Positions 10,223 through 19,764 of a stretch of DNA of 24,529 bases are shown one piece after another. The stretch's first letter is position 1, and the number at the start of each line of letters is the position of its first letter. The position numbers were made by a program, and so were the translations under genes. This DNA comes from Scleroderma bovista (lineage: Eukaryota; Basidiomycota; Agaricomycetes; Boletales; Sclerodermataceae), in the NCBI GenBank assembly GCA_037178675.1, contig JAYMGJ010000510.1:1-24529 (forward strand). Reading direction: 5' to 3'. The notes beneath the pieces are model-generated. The model was not told the DNA's origin. It saw only the letters and a list, made by a program, of their open reading frames with translations, and searched no databases.

Positions 10223-10762
10223 TCACCTACTAGCACGACCCTTCTTTGTGCCTGAAGCTTCAGAGGAGTGAGCTGAGCGCTGAGTATGGGATTCTGCTCG
10301 ACGCTTCAATCCACAGACGCCAGCAGGCTGAAGGTTCTCCTTCTCTTGAATATTCATAAACGGCATACGAGCAGGAAGTCCGAATTTCGATTCTTCAGCC
10401 CTTGTCAGTGCAGTAGTGTCATAGACATCATGTGGAAGGGCGAGCCCATCTGCTTTGCCTGGGTGTGCATATTCTGGGTGACGATCCGTCAAGTGTGCTT
10501 CCATGTTGTAGCACCAGATAGCAGGTCGGGTGTCAGTCTCTTTGCCTGGATGGTGGCACAGCGTACAAATGACAGGGACATTGCGACAAGGGCGGTTATC
10601 AGACCCTTTGTTTGCACTTCCATACTGGAACAGCTCCATATGAGGGCACTGAGTCAACCATTGGACACTGCGTGAAAGTACTTTCATCATCAGCTCACAG
10701 TCAGCCTCCCCACATCGACCACAAAAGCCACATGGAAGTGGCCCGCTGATGGGGTTCACCAC

Positions 10763-11604
10763 AGTGTCAGGTACTCGGCGGATAGCTCAAAGGATGTGAC
10801 CACCCATGTGTGAGCAGATATCTGACTTGATACTCTCATTGCACATGGGACAGACACTGGGGGCTGATTTTCCTTTGGAGGTGGTGAGGATCTCCGTGCC
10901 CAGGTTGCATATGAGTTGTTTGAGACCTGTGAGACCTGTAAGTATCAAATATCTGTATCTATTGAAATTACCAATGTACCATCGGGTGTCTGATATGGAA
11001 ATGAGTCACTGGTGGCCCCGATCAAAGGAATGGTAGACAGTGAGATCTTATTCATAGTGATTCATCGCCAGAGGAGTGTGATAGCCAACTCAAGGGCCTC
11101 AGTAGTCAGTGCCCATGTTGTGTCATTGGCATTCACCTCAAGTTGGTCTTCGGGCACCAAGTGGGCTGAGGCAGTGACGGTGGATGGATTAACGACGGTG
11201 AGGAGGTGGCCAGGTAGAGTAATGGAGACAACTCAGAGAGTCTTTGTCTCCATGCCAGGGACTGCAGATGATGCTTTGAGATATGCGCCAGTCCACAACC
11301 AGAGTGAATCGTTGCTTGGCACAGCACAAGTTGAGATGGAAGGATGGAGGATCATGATATCGCCAGTGACTTTCATCCCACCTTGTGGGGACATAAGGGT
11401 TGCTGCTTGGACATGACTGTGTGCTGAACCCCCTTGAGAGATATGTGTAGAATGCGTGAAGGCGAGCGCAAGTGTTTTGTCATGAGTCCAGATGAGGGTT
11501 AAGAAGAGGTCACCAATGATGAATTGGTCACCACGGAGGATATGTCCAGTTGTGACATCATTTAGTTTCTTGTTTGCTGAAGTGTATCCTTGAACATGGA
11601 GAAG
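10763..11604 (-). pseudogene. Stop-riddled middle segment of the unnamed repeat-family gene
   Basis: This segment has no long open frame but is clearly coding in origin. From 11605 the frame reads on as LLHVQGYTSANKKLND and DVTTGHILRGDQFIIGD, then VVSITLPGHLLTVVNPSTV and TTWALTTEALELAITLLWR. Three TGA codons (11605-11607, 11233-11235, 11062-11064) sit in one continuous frame. An indel between 11062 and 10790 shifts it, and a fourth TGA at 10787-10789 precedes VVNPISGPLPCGFCGR. Each of the four could have been CGA (Arg). Confidence 0.6.
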
Positions 11605-12870
11605 TCAAGCGGTTGACTTGGGGGTGAAGTCTGGAGTGATAACAAGCTGACACACACTTTGCTTGTGAACCCATTTGTGTTTGTTGCACCACAAGTAATC
11701 CTCGGCACACACCCCAGGACCCGATGGAGGTGAAACTGGGGATGTATCAGCCATGTGGGAAGCGGACTCGACTGGTGCATCACGGTCGAGGGCATTAAGT
11801 TCATCTTCAACAGCTTCGTCAAATTCGATGTCAAGGTTGTCGTCTGGCCCTGCTTCTTCAGATCCTCCAGTGTCCACTTCACCCTGGATGGGTCCAGGGA
11901 TTGCATTGTCAGTGCATGTTGTGGCCGTCTGCACTATCGGAGCAACTTGACCACCAAGAAGGAATTCAACTTCCTCATTGTCCTCTGCATCATCAATACT
12001 TGGGTACCTCCCACCTCCAAAGACACAAAGAAGGTCTATCCCTGAGCCTGAATAGAAGAAAGAGTTGAAGTCATACGAGGTAAAAGGGATCTTGGACGCC
12101 TGCAGAATATCTAGCACTTTCTGTCTTCCTTGACTCCAGCAGCTTGGGAGGTCACAGTTTCCTGCAATCATATCACCAACCCAAGTCGCACGACTGATGT
12201 GATCAACACTGTCCTTCCGATTCATGTTCAACCATCTATGGCCATGACAAATGTCCGGGTTATGTGAATAGATGTCACCAATATCGCGCACAGCAGAAAG
12301 GCGGTCAATGACTTGATGATAATTGAATGCATTATTGTGCCCTCCCGACATGCGCATCGAAGCAAAAGTGAGTTCAAGGGCATCGTTGCCAAGAGCCTTG
12401 CGATGCCAAACACTGTGTTCTTCACCATTGTCTGGGAATCATAGTAGAGCTGATTGGGTATAAATTGGCAGCGTTGGTCACGATAAAATGTGTACAGTAG
12501 GTGGGCAAAGCAGCTGAGACAAGTGATTTGATCAGAGAGTGACATTTTGATATTGATGAACGGTTTAAGCAGGTTTTCAAATGTATGGCCTAAGAATCTC
12601 AGTGCCTCGAAATCGGCAACAATATTGACATCGGGGGTTGACCCCAAGGGTATGCAAGGAGGGAGGGTTGGGTTGATCTTGGCAATGGCGATGATTGAGG
12701 ACAATAGCTCAATAGCACGTGGGACATCTTGTGGGTCGTCTGGATATAAGAGTTTCCGTGCAGCAGCATCATCAAGACCATCCAATAAGGGGAGGTAATG
12801 CTTGAGCATGAATGTGCTGATGCATTGTCCGTGATTCAGAGAGATACCTTTTGTACCACGAACACAGGTG

Positions 12871-12938
12871 CTGTAACCTACACAAGTTGTACACAAGAGT
12901 GTCAATCATAAGAGACATTGTAGATGGGGAAGTACTAC
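12871..12938 (-). other. Predicted 68-base intron in the unnamed repeat-family gene
   Basis: The minus strand reads GTAGTACTTCC at the donor and GGTTACAG at the acceptor. Splicing joins the frame ending DFDYKHIFKH to the frame beginning TCVRGTKGISLNHG and skips a TAG at 12935-12937. The length is typical of basidiomycete introns. No transcript evidence is available. Confidence 0.5.
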
Positions 12939-13823
12939 TCATGTTTAAAAATATGTTTGTAGTCGAAGTCAAGGGTCATGCCCCCATCACTTGTGTAGAG
13001 ATTCATACCGGGAAGGTTTGATAATGTCCTGTAAAGTGGAGACATGATAGGCAACTGTTTCTTGACAAAAAAACGGTGCCCAGCTTTGCAGCGAGTTGCA
13101 TCACCATCCATTGCAAATGACCAAAGTGGCCCAACCTCTTGCTCTCCGCCTGCTGCCTGCCATCCATCTACAACTGTCTTGAACACAAACTCCATATCAG
13201 CAGCATCTTCTGACTTGCAGGTAGGTGCAGCAAGAAGTGGATAGAGGCTGTCTTCTAGTTGTACAGATGCGAGGGCTTGTGATAAGTTTTCCTTCAGGGT
13301 GTCAAAAGAACCATCAGCATGATCACAAATATGTCTCTTTACACTGCCCCAGAAATACTCAATAAAGTTGAGTTTGCAATGGAATTTTGGTAAAAAGAGG
13401 CATGCATGTCCAGCTGCTTCAATGATCTCTTGAACCAGAGGCTTTTGAGCAAGGAGATTTAAGGATCTGCATATTGCAGCAAGCCACTGCATCAGTGTCA
13501 CACTTGGAGTGACATTTGCCACAAATCTGCTCTTGCCAAAGGCCCCGCTCAGTGAGAACAGCTTTGATGCCCTTTGGTTGATCAGGAAAGGATGGGTGAT
13601 CAGAGGGATATACCATATCCTGTTGGACACAGATTCCATCATGGATGAACCAACCTTTCTGCATCCATGCCTGCTTTCCTCCAGGCTTAATGTTCATGCA
13701 GTTGCTGACTTGCAGGGCATCCTCCACAAATGCTGAGTGGCCCTGGAAATTATCAATGAGGAACAGTGCATGATAGCCAACACCATGAGCTGCTTCGAAG
13801 GCAGGTATTATTTTTTCTGACAT

Positions 13824-13877
13824 CTGTATAAACCTTTGAGAAATGAAATGTAACATAATGTTTCAAAGGACAGTCAC
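13824..13877 (-). other. Predicted 54-base intron in the DDE transposase
   Basis: The minus-strand donor is GTGACTGTCC directly after the codons for FCKQ. The acceptor is TTTATACAG directly before MSEKIIPAFE. Splicing joins the two blocks in frame, and the length is typical of basidiomycete introns. Confidence 0.6.
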
Positions 13878-13953
13878 CTGTTTGCAGAAGCATTCACCTA
13901 TCCAGTAACCATTGTAATTCTTTCCATATTCAAGTGATTCTCTCACATCCGTG

Positions 13954-13958
13954 AGGTG
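13954..13958. repeat. Target-site duplication of the solo LTR, left (AGGTG)
   Basis: AGGTG abuts the TGT end of the solo LTR and matches 14417-14421 exactly. Confidence 0.88.
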
Positions 13959-14416
13959 TGTAGCAACAAAACTGGGGCAACAGCAACGGGGTAGCGCAAG
14001 CGTACCTTTGATTAGCTAGTAGCTGGTTCTTGAAGTTGAGTTGTTTGAAGTAGCGAGTAATGAGAGAACAGTTGAACTGTATTGAACTAAGGAACTACAG
14101 GGAATCCTACAGGGTATATATACCTGTGGTACATGGTCTGTGCGTAGATAAGTATTATTCTAGCCTATTTCACCATATTCCCATATGTAGTAGGTGCAGT
14201 TTCCATAAACGTAGTTATCTGGAAACGTGCCTGTAACGTGCATCAGCATGTGTTATACACGTGCCTTGCATGTGATAGTTCCGGCTATCTTGTGGAGCCG
14301 GTCATGTGATCTACCGGTAATCCGGTTGACACTACTCCGAATCACATGTAACTGTGATCTCTGGAAATCTCCAAGATTAGATTAAGATAAGATATAATCA
14401 TACTTTCTTGTCGACA
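13959..14416. mobile_element. Solo LTR, 458 bases, with a 5-base target duplication
   Basis: The unit starts TGTAGCAACAAAACTGGGG and ends TTCTTGTCGACA, giving TGT..ACA ends. It is flanked by AGGTG on both sides (13954-13958 and 14417-14421). It carries a TATATATA box near 14116. It interrupts the transposase pseudogene; removing it with one AGGTG joins DVICST to LEYGKNYNGYW in a single frame, which confirms the boundaries. There is no internal retrotransposon sequence, so it is a recombined solo LTR. I cannot assign it to copia or gypsy. Confidence 0.9.
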
Positions 14417-14421
14417 AGGTG
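14417..14421. repeat. Target-site duplication of the solo LTR, right (AGGTG)
   Basis: AGGTG abuts the ACA end of the solo LTR and matches 13954-13958 exactly. Confidence 0.88.
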
Positions 14422-15716
14422 CCCAAATGTTGAACAGATAACATCACTGTGATAGCCACCTGTGTGCAGTTGGCAATGAGATACCATGCCCAACTTTCAA
14501 GTGAACATGAGGGAATAACTCCAGCTCCAGGTAATTCTTCAGTGCGAGTGGCATCTCTTCACCAACAAGATTCCTCAAGTACCTCTCTGCCTCCTTTGGC
14601 AACATTTCATTTGCAGTGAATTTTGCCAGTTTTGCAGGATTCACTGACCATTTATTGGAGTGCAGGTATGCCTGAAGCTCGGCCTTAATGGATAGAATTG
14701 CAAGAATAGATGCAGTCTTTGCATGATGTCCCCACAATGACTCTGGGATTTTACGGTTGGTCACCCATTGTTGTGTCCACCCACAGAGCTGACAACCACC
14801 CCATGAAGGGGAGAACCCATTTGTTTCTGCTGCACACTCTGCTGCATCAGCTGAAAGATGCTCATTATGGACAATGAGATCAAGGTGGGCACAAATTGCA
14901 TGGCAACGATGAGCTTGCAACCCATTTGGCCCACCAACAAATGTCATTCGAGCAGACTTTAGCATTTTGTCAAGTTCAACCAATGCTATCCGGAGGTTTG
15001 AAAGACAATTTTCCATTCTCTTTTTTTTCTGGACTTGATACAGAACATCAAGGCAGCATCTTTTGCATGGCGGAACTGCAGGCAAATGGCTGGAACAGGA
15101 AGCTACTTCCAATGGTTGCAGCACAGCCTGCATGTGGGGTTGTTCATCATCTGACTTGCCACTGTCAATAGCTTCAGTGTCACCACCTGGACTCTCCAAC
15201 TTGTCTTCAGCATCTGACAAATAAAAGAAGCCTTTGGAAATTTGGATGAAGGGCTGGGGTCATATTTGAGACTCATCATCACAATTTGGGGTCACAATTG
15301 GGGTCACTTGGTCAAGGCTGCTGCCTGTCCCACAGGTGCCCAAAGCATTTGAATCTGGTCTGGTGATGCTGGATGTTCCTGGTTTGAACATCTTGAGCAT
15401 CAATTTGACCTGTGGATTATCCCTGCGGGGCACAGGTGAGTTCAATCTCACTGTCAGATATCAGAATGAGGGACTCATGGATTCTTTGCATTTTCACAAG
15501 TTTCTGCCATGGCATAAGCATGCTGTGCTCACCACTCCCTTGTCCGCTTTGACAGCCAATTATACCTCCACTTTCGGTCTCATTCCACTTTTTTCCACAC
15601 AGAATCTGGGACTGGCTCCAAGATGTGCTCGAAGGCAGTGGGCACTTGAAGCTGTGCAATCTCAGCCCTAATCTCATCCTGAAGAGCCTGCAAATTCCTT
15701 AAACAAAAAATCTATT

Positions 15717-15736
15717 TAGGGTTAGGGTTAGAGTTA
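15717..15736 (+). repeat. Short TTAGGG-like tract
   Basis: Two TTAGGG units are followed by TTAGAG and TTAAA. TTAGGG is the usual fungal telomere unit, but two and a half units are too few to claim telomeric origin. The tract lies at the 5' border of the transposase pseudogene. Confidence 0.4.
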
Positions 15737-15784
15737 AATTTTTCCTTGGACCCCAGATTGGTGGTTGCACCAAGTAGGCAGTGA

Positions 15785-15925
15785 CTAGGTGATCTGCACC
15801 ATAGATTCTTTCCCCTCAACTATGACCCTTACATTGATTTTGGTGCTGTCCTTCAAGACGGTATCAGTGCAGAGTTTGAACAAGCACCACCTGATGACCT
15901 GAGCGAAGATGGTGACGACTCATAA
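15785..15925 (+). pseudogene. C-terminal fragment of an unrecognised protein (acidic tail)
   Basis: An open frame of 46 codons, with no start of its own, ends at the TAA at 15923-15925. It includes RFFPLNYDPYIDFGAVLQDG and finishes in the acidic PPDDLSEDGDDS. The composition looks like the end of a real protein, but the upstream part is missing and I do not recognise the family. It could be the last exon of a transposon-borne gene. Three copies of CTGTTCC follow just after the stop. Confidence 0.3.
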
Positions 15926-16021
15926 GTCCTGTTCCCTGTTCCCTGTTCCCTAGTTCTTGTGACTAATAGGTGATATGCAATCTCTGAGGAAGCATACACA
16001 TACAATATTTGACTTTTCAGG

Positions 16022-16333
16022 GACTAAGTGAAGACTGTTTCTGGGTTCAGCAAACTCATAACCAAGTTTGAATCAAACCTGGATGCGCTTGCAAATTTTA
16101 TTGACATGGTGAGTGCATATATGTGGTGTTTATTACTATATAACTCATTTTTGAACATCAAGATGGTCACCACAGCAACTGGTGGGCGTACTGATGACAC
16201 TGGAAGCCTCAAGTATGACAGACTCACGTATATACTCAAGGACCCCAATACCAACAAGATGGATCCCCTGATATGCAAGATTAGAAACCCCAGCAAAGCT
16301 GACCATGGATGGAACCACCGGACAATTGCATGC
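16022..16333 (+). pseudogene. DUF6698-like fragment, cut off by an insertion
   Basis: The plus strand encodes FESNLDALANFIDM, then, across a predicted 54-base intron, GGRTDDTGSLKYDRLTYIL, followed by NPSKADHGWNHRTIAC. The DDTGSLK block and the GWNH block are like those I recall from DUF6698 proteins, which are abundant in mushroom genomes and have no known function. The frame stops matching at exactly 16333, where a sequence starting TGTTATGACC begins. The gene looks truncated there by a mobile element. The N-terminal part is not visible. Confidence 0.5.
16109..16162 (+). other. Predicted 54-base intron in the DUF6698-like fragment
   Basis: The donor GTGAGT follows FIDM codons and the acceptor CATCAAG precedes ATGGTCACC. 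The length is a multiple of three with no stop, so the frame also reads through unspliced. Confidence 0.45.
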
Positions 16334-16816
16334 TGTTATGACCATGTCCAACTCCAGGTCTTATCTGGTCACTCTGGTCACATCACAGCACTCTAGCCCA
16401 ACTCTGGTCGCTCATCACTTACTCTGGTCATGCTCATGCAGATAACCTTCCATTAAGTATGACCCTTGGACTATCCTCTATTCATTCATTACCACACCTC
16501 GCCATTTACCCTGCCTTGTTGTGAGTTCTCCATGAACTTGATATATCCTATACCTTGTAGCATTTTCACCAGACCTGATTTATTTTACTTGGACTTGACT
16601 TTATTTTACCCAGACCTGACCTAGTCCTTACTCCGATTGTCCCTTGTCTGCCTTTTAGGTTGTTTACTTGTCACCGTATATACTCATCCCTAGTTTGCAC
16701 TTGGTATAAGTACCCTATAGATTATCCTGTACTCCTCAGTCTGAAATCAACATAAGTCACTACTTCTGTTCTTGTCCATCTCTGTCTCTGTCTCCATCTT
16801 GACCAGAACCTATGCA
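16334..16816 (+). mobile_element. Candidate second LTR family
   Basis: The stretch starts TGTTATGACC exactly where the DUF6698-like frame breaks. It contains several ACTCTGGTCA-like short repeats in its first 110 bases and a TATAAG box near 16704. A possible end is ACCTATGCA at 16816. A weak open frame follows (16812-17189), including HFDAEYLEHLGVEEEENIP, which might be the start of an internal region. No second copy or clear target duplication is in the window, so the right boundary is uncertain. Confidence 0.35.
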
Positions 16817-17115
16817 ATATGCAAGGGATCAACACTCATTGTCCTTAGTCATTGAATCCAAGCAGTCACCAACTCCAGCTGGACCCTCTACCCTCCTCCT
16901 TCATCTGTCTTCATCCAGACTTGACCAGACCCCCTACCAGAGTAGACCTGGACTTGACATCCTTTGTAGAGATCACTTTGATGCTGAGTACCTGGAACAT
17001 CTTGGTGTTGAGGAGGAAGAGAATATTCCCCTTCCCCACTCTGACCCCAGGTCTGATCCTGTTCATCCTCTCTTGTCTCCTCAAGATGCTAGAACCACTC
17101 TGCAAGGATTGGATA

Positions 17116-18187
17116 AAGCTCATCAAGAAAGCCCATGGTTGTGCTTCAGTGGCACTAGAGCACATGCATTACACCTTAGTGTATGGTGACCCCTCAAAGA
17201 CCTCTGGACCCCTGGTACCATTCTTGTGGCTGTTCTGTCTCAGATCGATCCCCCTATTAATCCCAGATCTTTCTCATTGTTGTCCCATCAAACTTCTTGG
17301 GCTATGCATCAATGACACCTTTCTGCTATGCAGTGACTCATCCCTTGCTTACTGATTCTCTTATGTCATCAGTATTACTCTATCCCTTTCACATTTTTGA
17401 AATATTACTCAGCTAATGACTCACTCCCTTACCAATCAATCTTGTCATGCAGCTTACTCATTCCTTTACTCAGCAGCTTATTCATGCTCCCTATGCTTAC
17501 TCATTTCTGGTTATGCATTGCTTACTGATTGCTTACAAAGCCCTTACCAAGCCCTTACCAATCCTTGACAAATTCTGCTTATCCCCTTCCCTTTTTGTAC
17601 TTTAATGCTGTGTCCCCCCCATGTATTTAAACCCCTGGGCTCATCCCAGTGGAAGAAAGCCCAATACCATGAATTCCCCCTTATTCTGCTCTGTTTGGAT
17701 GTATCAGACAGTTGTCCCTCAGTCTTTTGAGTCTTGTAGGCTTCAGTAAAGGTCTAAAGGCTCAGTATCTCAAGTTTATTCAAGTTATTCAAGTCCAAGT
17801 ATTTCTCTAGGCTCAAGTGGAGTCTAGCCTGTCTATTCTTCATCTTCCATTGCTTCTGGATGTCAGAAGCCCCCTTGCCCCTTTTCTGCACCAATCTCTA
17901 GGTGTAGTATTGCTACTTCAGTCCCAGTCACCTCAATCCCTGCTTTGACACTTCCTAGGCTATAGGAAGAGTCCAGACACCTGTCCTCTTCATCATCTAC
18001 TACTCCTGTACCCCAGGAGTATCCTGCATCACTGTCTGCATCACCCTGTTGGTGTAGATCCTCTCTCCCCCTCCTCAGTACATCCTCTACACTGCAGAGG
18101 TAAACCACCACTTGCATATTTTCATAGTTCTTTGTTGGTGTTGTGTTTGGGTTATTACTCTGACTCAAATCCACACTTTGACTCACA
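17116..18187 (+). mobile_element. Long LTR family, copy B (3' half)
   Basis: From GCCCATGGTTG onward this matches the 3' half of copies A and C, and it ends in the same TTTGACTCACA. Unlike A it keeps the middle part, including TATTTAAA near 17627 followed by a hairpin-like CTGGGCTCATCCCAG. That looks like the LTR promoter region, with transcription toward the right. Its left part differs from A and C, so it is either a divergent subfamily or a copy truncated and joined to other sequence near 17116. No target duplication could be found. Confidence 0.72.
17625..17660 (+). promoter_or_regulatory. TATA-like box and adjacent inverted repeat in copy B
   Basis: ATGTATTTAAACCCC is followed by CTGGGCTCATCCCAG, an imperfect inverted repeat. 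The equivalent in copy C (20305-20335, opposite strand) has CTGGGCTCAGCCCAG, a perfect arm match. Position about 550 bases from the ACA end suggests a U3/R boundary. Copy A has lost it. Confidence 0.4.
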
Positions 18188-18684
18188 GCAGTTTGCATGC
18201 CCTGACCAGTTGGTGTTTTGTAAACACCACACATTAGGTCCATTTCAGAGCTGTCAATGTCATTGTCTCAGAAAAGGCAGCCATCAGAACTGCAAAGTGA
18301 GGCCTCAAACATGAAGACATCCTGGGATGGACCTTCTGTGGCTGACACTATGTCAAGATACTCTCTGGTCAAGCATCTGACAATTCTGCCTTTTAGGAGA
18401 GCTGCACAAGCATATGGGCAAGCAAGGAATGTATTACATGCTTGTTCATATGTGCCATAGTCAGTGGTGCACCAGTCAAGCTGGATGGACACTCGTGGTG
18501 GGGAAGGTCCAAGCTCCAGAGGCAGCAGGATTGCATCCTGAAGTTGAGTGATTAAAAAGGTATTCAGGGGAATTCCACAACAAAGAAGCTGCCTAATGAG
18601 CAATGGTACATTGGCATCATCAGCAAACTTACCTTCTCTCTTAGCCAAGCTTCCAGACTTCCCAGGACTTAGCCGAGTGCCCAT
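18188..18684 (-). pseudogene. Unrecognised degraded coding fragment, mushroom repeat type
   Basis: The minus strand encodes a 138-codon piece, 18684 to 18268. It includes GIPLNTFLITQLQDAILLPL, VSIQLDWCTTDYGTYEQACN, REYLDIVSATEGPSQDVF and SLCSSDGCLF. After a frameshift near 18250 it continues as DLMCGVYKTPTGQG and is then cut at 18187 by the end of copy B. The wording resembles a hypothetical protein I have seen repeatedly in mushroom genomes, but I cannot name a domain or function. The part that should follow is not found to the left of copy B. Confidence 0.4.
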
Positions 18685-18991
18685 CCCAGCACAGTCTGGC
18701 CTAGACTGGCACAGCTAGTGCAGATTTTGACAGTTCATTTAGATTCGACAGTTCAAATCTAGATATGACCATAGTACATAAACATAATACACTAATCTAA
18801 TGCGTAGCACTGCAAGACTCGGACACACCAGTCTATTATCACCATCATGCATGTTATTGTCTACCATCGCCTGTTGCTGTGAGTTGATGTCCATCGCTGT
18901 CATCATCATTGGTTGCCTGTGGTTGTCGGTTGCTGTGTATCATGGTCCATCAAATTGCTGTCCATTGCCAACAGGTGAAAGTCTTGGAGAT
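18685..18991. other. Unassigned spacer
   Basis: No gene is seen. The sequence has several loose repeats of GTTGCTGT and ATCATC type between 18850 and 18960, and GACAGTTCA twice near 18728 and 18748. Confidence 0.5.
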
Positions 18992-19670
18992 CTAAGCTGT
19001 CAGCCACTGACACCCCGCAAACAAGAAGTTCACCACTAACAGCACCCACAAAGGCATACTGTGTGCGTTTGACTTCAAGTGGATGTGCTCAACCAATTTA
19101 AAATACTTGACAGCCTTGATGTGTGGAGCACCTACTATGTCACTAAGTTCTGTTAGAAAAAAGAGAATGAACATACCAGCCATCACATCTTCATCGACAA
19201 CAATAAGTGCCCAATGGTGTAGCTAGTACTACTAAGAGATTTAGCTATATGAACAATAAAGGTCATTGCATCATGCTCACCAAATGGTTCATTCTGATTC
19301 TGCCTTTGATGGTTTTGCTAAGAGGGCAGTGACAACAACAATGACCTCACGAGCCTCAATCACCATACCAACAACGAGGGCCATCCAGGGAACGGTAGAA
19401 ATGTCACCATTGCAGAAGAAATATATTCTCTGAGTGTTCATGAGCATTTTGAGGCGGGTTCGAGAATCTAGTAGTAGGGACCTTCTAATGAATGACAAGA
19501 AATAAGACAAATAAAGGGCATTGTAAACTAGCGCTCATATCGGCCAATCTCACCATTTTCGCTGACAAATCTTAGTTATAAAGATCGAGAGAGTATAACT
19601 ACACTAATTTAGGACTACATCAAGTGCAGATTCAGAGGAAGATGAAACATGTGTATCTAGTGATGCCATG
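18992..19670 (-). pseudogene. Unrecognised degraded coding sequence
   Basis: Three pieces on the minus strand look like parts of one gene. First is MASLDTHVSSSSESALDVV (19670 to 19604). Second is LLLDSRTRLKMLMNTQRI with ISTVPWMALVVGMVIEAREV (19510 to 19289), which shifts frame into EPFGEHDAMTFIVHIAKSL. Third, after a possible intron near 19200-19240, is FFLTELSDIVGAPHIKAVKY with VEHIHLKSNAHSMPLWVLLV, ending at the TAG at 18992. I do not recognise the family. The consistent order and protein-like composition argue for a real but broken gene. Confidence 0.35.
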
Positions 19671-19764
19671 GTGAGATGAAAAATCTGGAGGGAAGAAAAA
19701 AAAGACTGACTACAATGTGGCCACGGCTCTTTCATGGCATATTCATATGCGGCTGAGTGTCCAC

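Larger units (their letters stand above)
10223..13250 (-). pseudogene. Large protein of an unnamed Agaricomycete repeat family, 5'-truncated and broken
   Basis: I recognise this only as a type of large hypothetical protein that recurs in mushroom genomes; I know no function. In order it has SFAMDGDATR and MTLDFDYKHIFKH (12935-13140), then YPDDPQDVPRAIELL and a region ending in YDSQTMVKNTVFGIA (12400-12800). After a frameshift near 12390 come RMSGGHNNAFNYHQVIDRL and SRATWVGDMIAGNCDLP (12140-12357), then an acidic linker. The C-terminus has Cys/His clusters: CPMCNESIKSDICSHMGGH near 10800-10860, and CGFCGRCGEADC plus CTLCHHPGKE with later His residues (10223-10762). A basic tail ends at 10223. 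In-frame TGA codons at 11605, 11233, 11062 and 10787, and an indel between 10790 and 11062, inactivate it. The 5' part is missing and replaced by a transposase fragment. A predicted 68-base intron implies a gene once spliced. Confidence 0.6.
13251..15712 (-). pseudogene. Tc1/mariner-like DDE transposase (mushroom type), broken and LTR-split
   Basis: The transposase would cut and paste its own element. The N-terminal part is spread over three frames: NLQALQDEIRAEIAQLQ (15650-15710), MPWQKLVKMQRIHESLIL (near 15480-15530), PQVKLMLKMFKPGTSS (near 15400). The core from 15220 includes GPNGLQAHRCHAI, a helix-rich region, LHSNKWSVNPAKLAKFTANE and LELELFPHVHLKVGHGISL. A deletion near 14460 removes the stretch expected to hold the first catalytic Asp. 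Coding resumes as DVICST next to the inserted LTR, then LEYGKNYNGYW. The second Asp (FLIDNFQGHSA) and the Glu (LNFIEYFWGSVK) are present. A frameshift near 13460 separates them. The C-terminus is lost at about 13250, where the frame runs into the next gene. Confidence 0.82.

Noticed and set aside
14100..14140. GGTATATATACC palindrome as a possible gene promoter
   Set aside because: It lies inside the solo LTR and is better read as the LTR's own TATA region; no host gene follows.
16812..17189. 125-codon plus frame as a complete gene
   Set aside because: It starts at a candidate LTR border and its last part runs into copy B sequence, so it is at most a fragment of an internal region.
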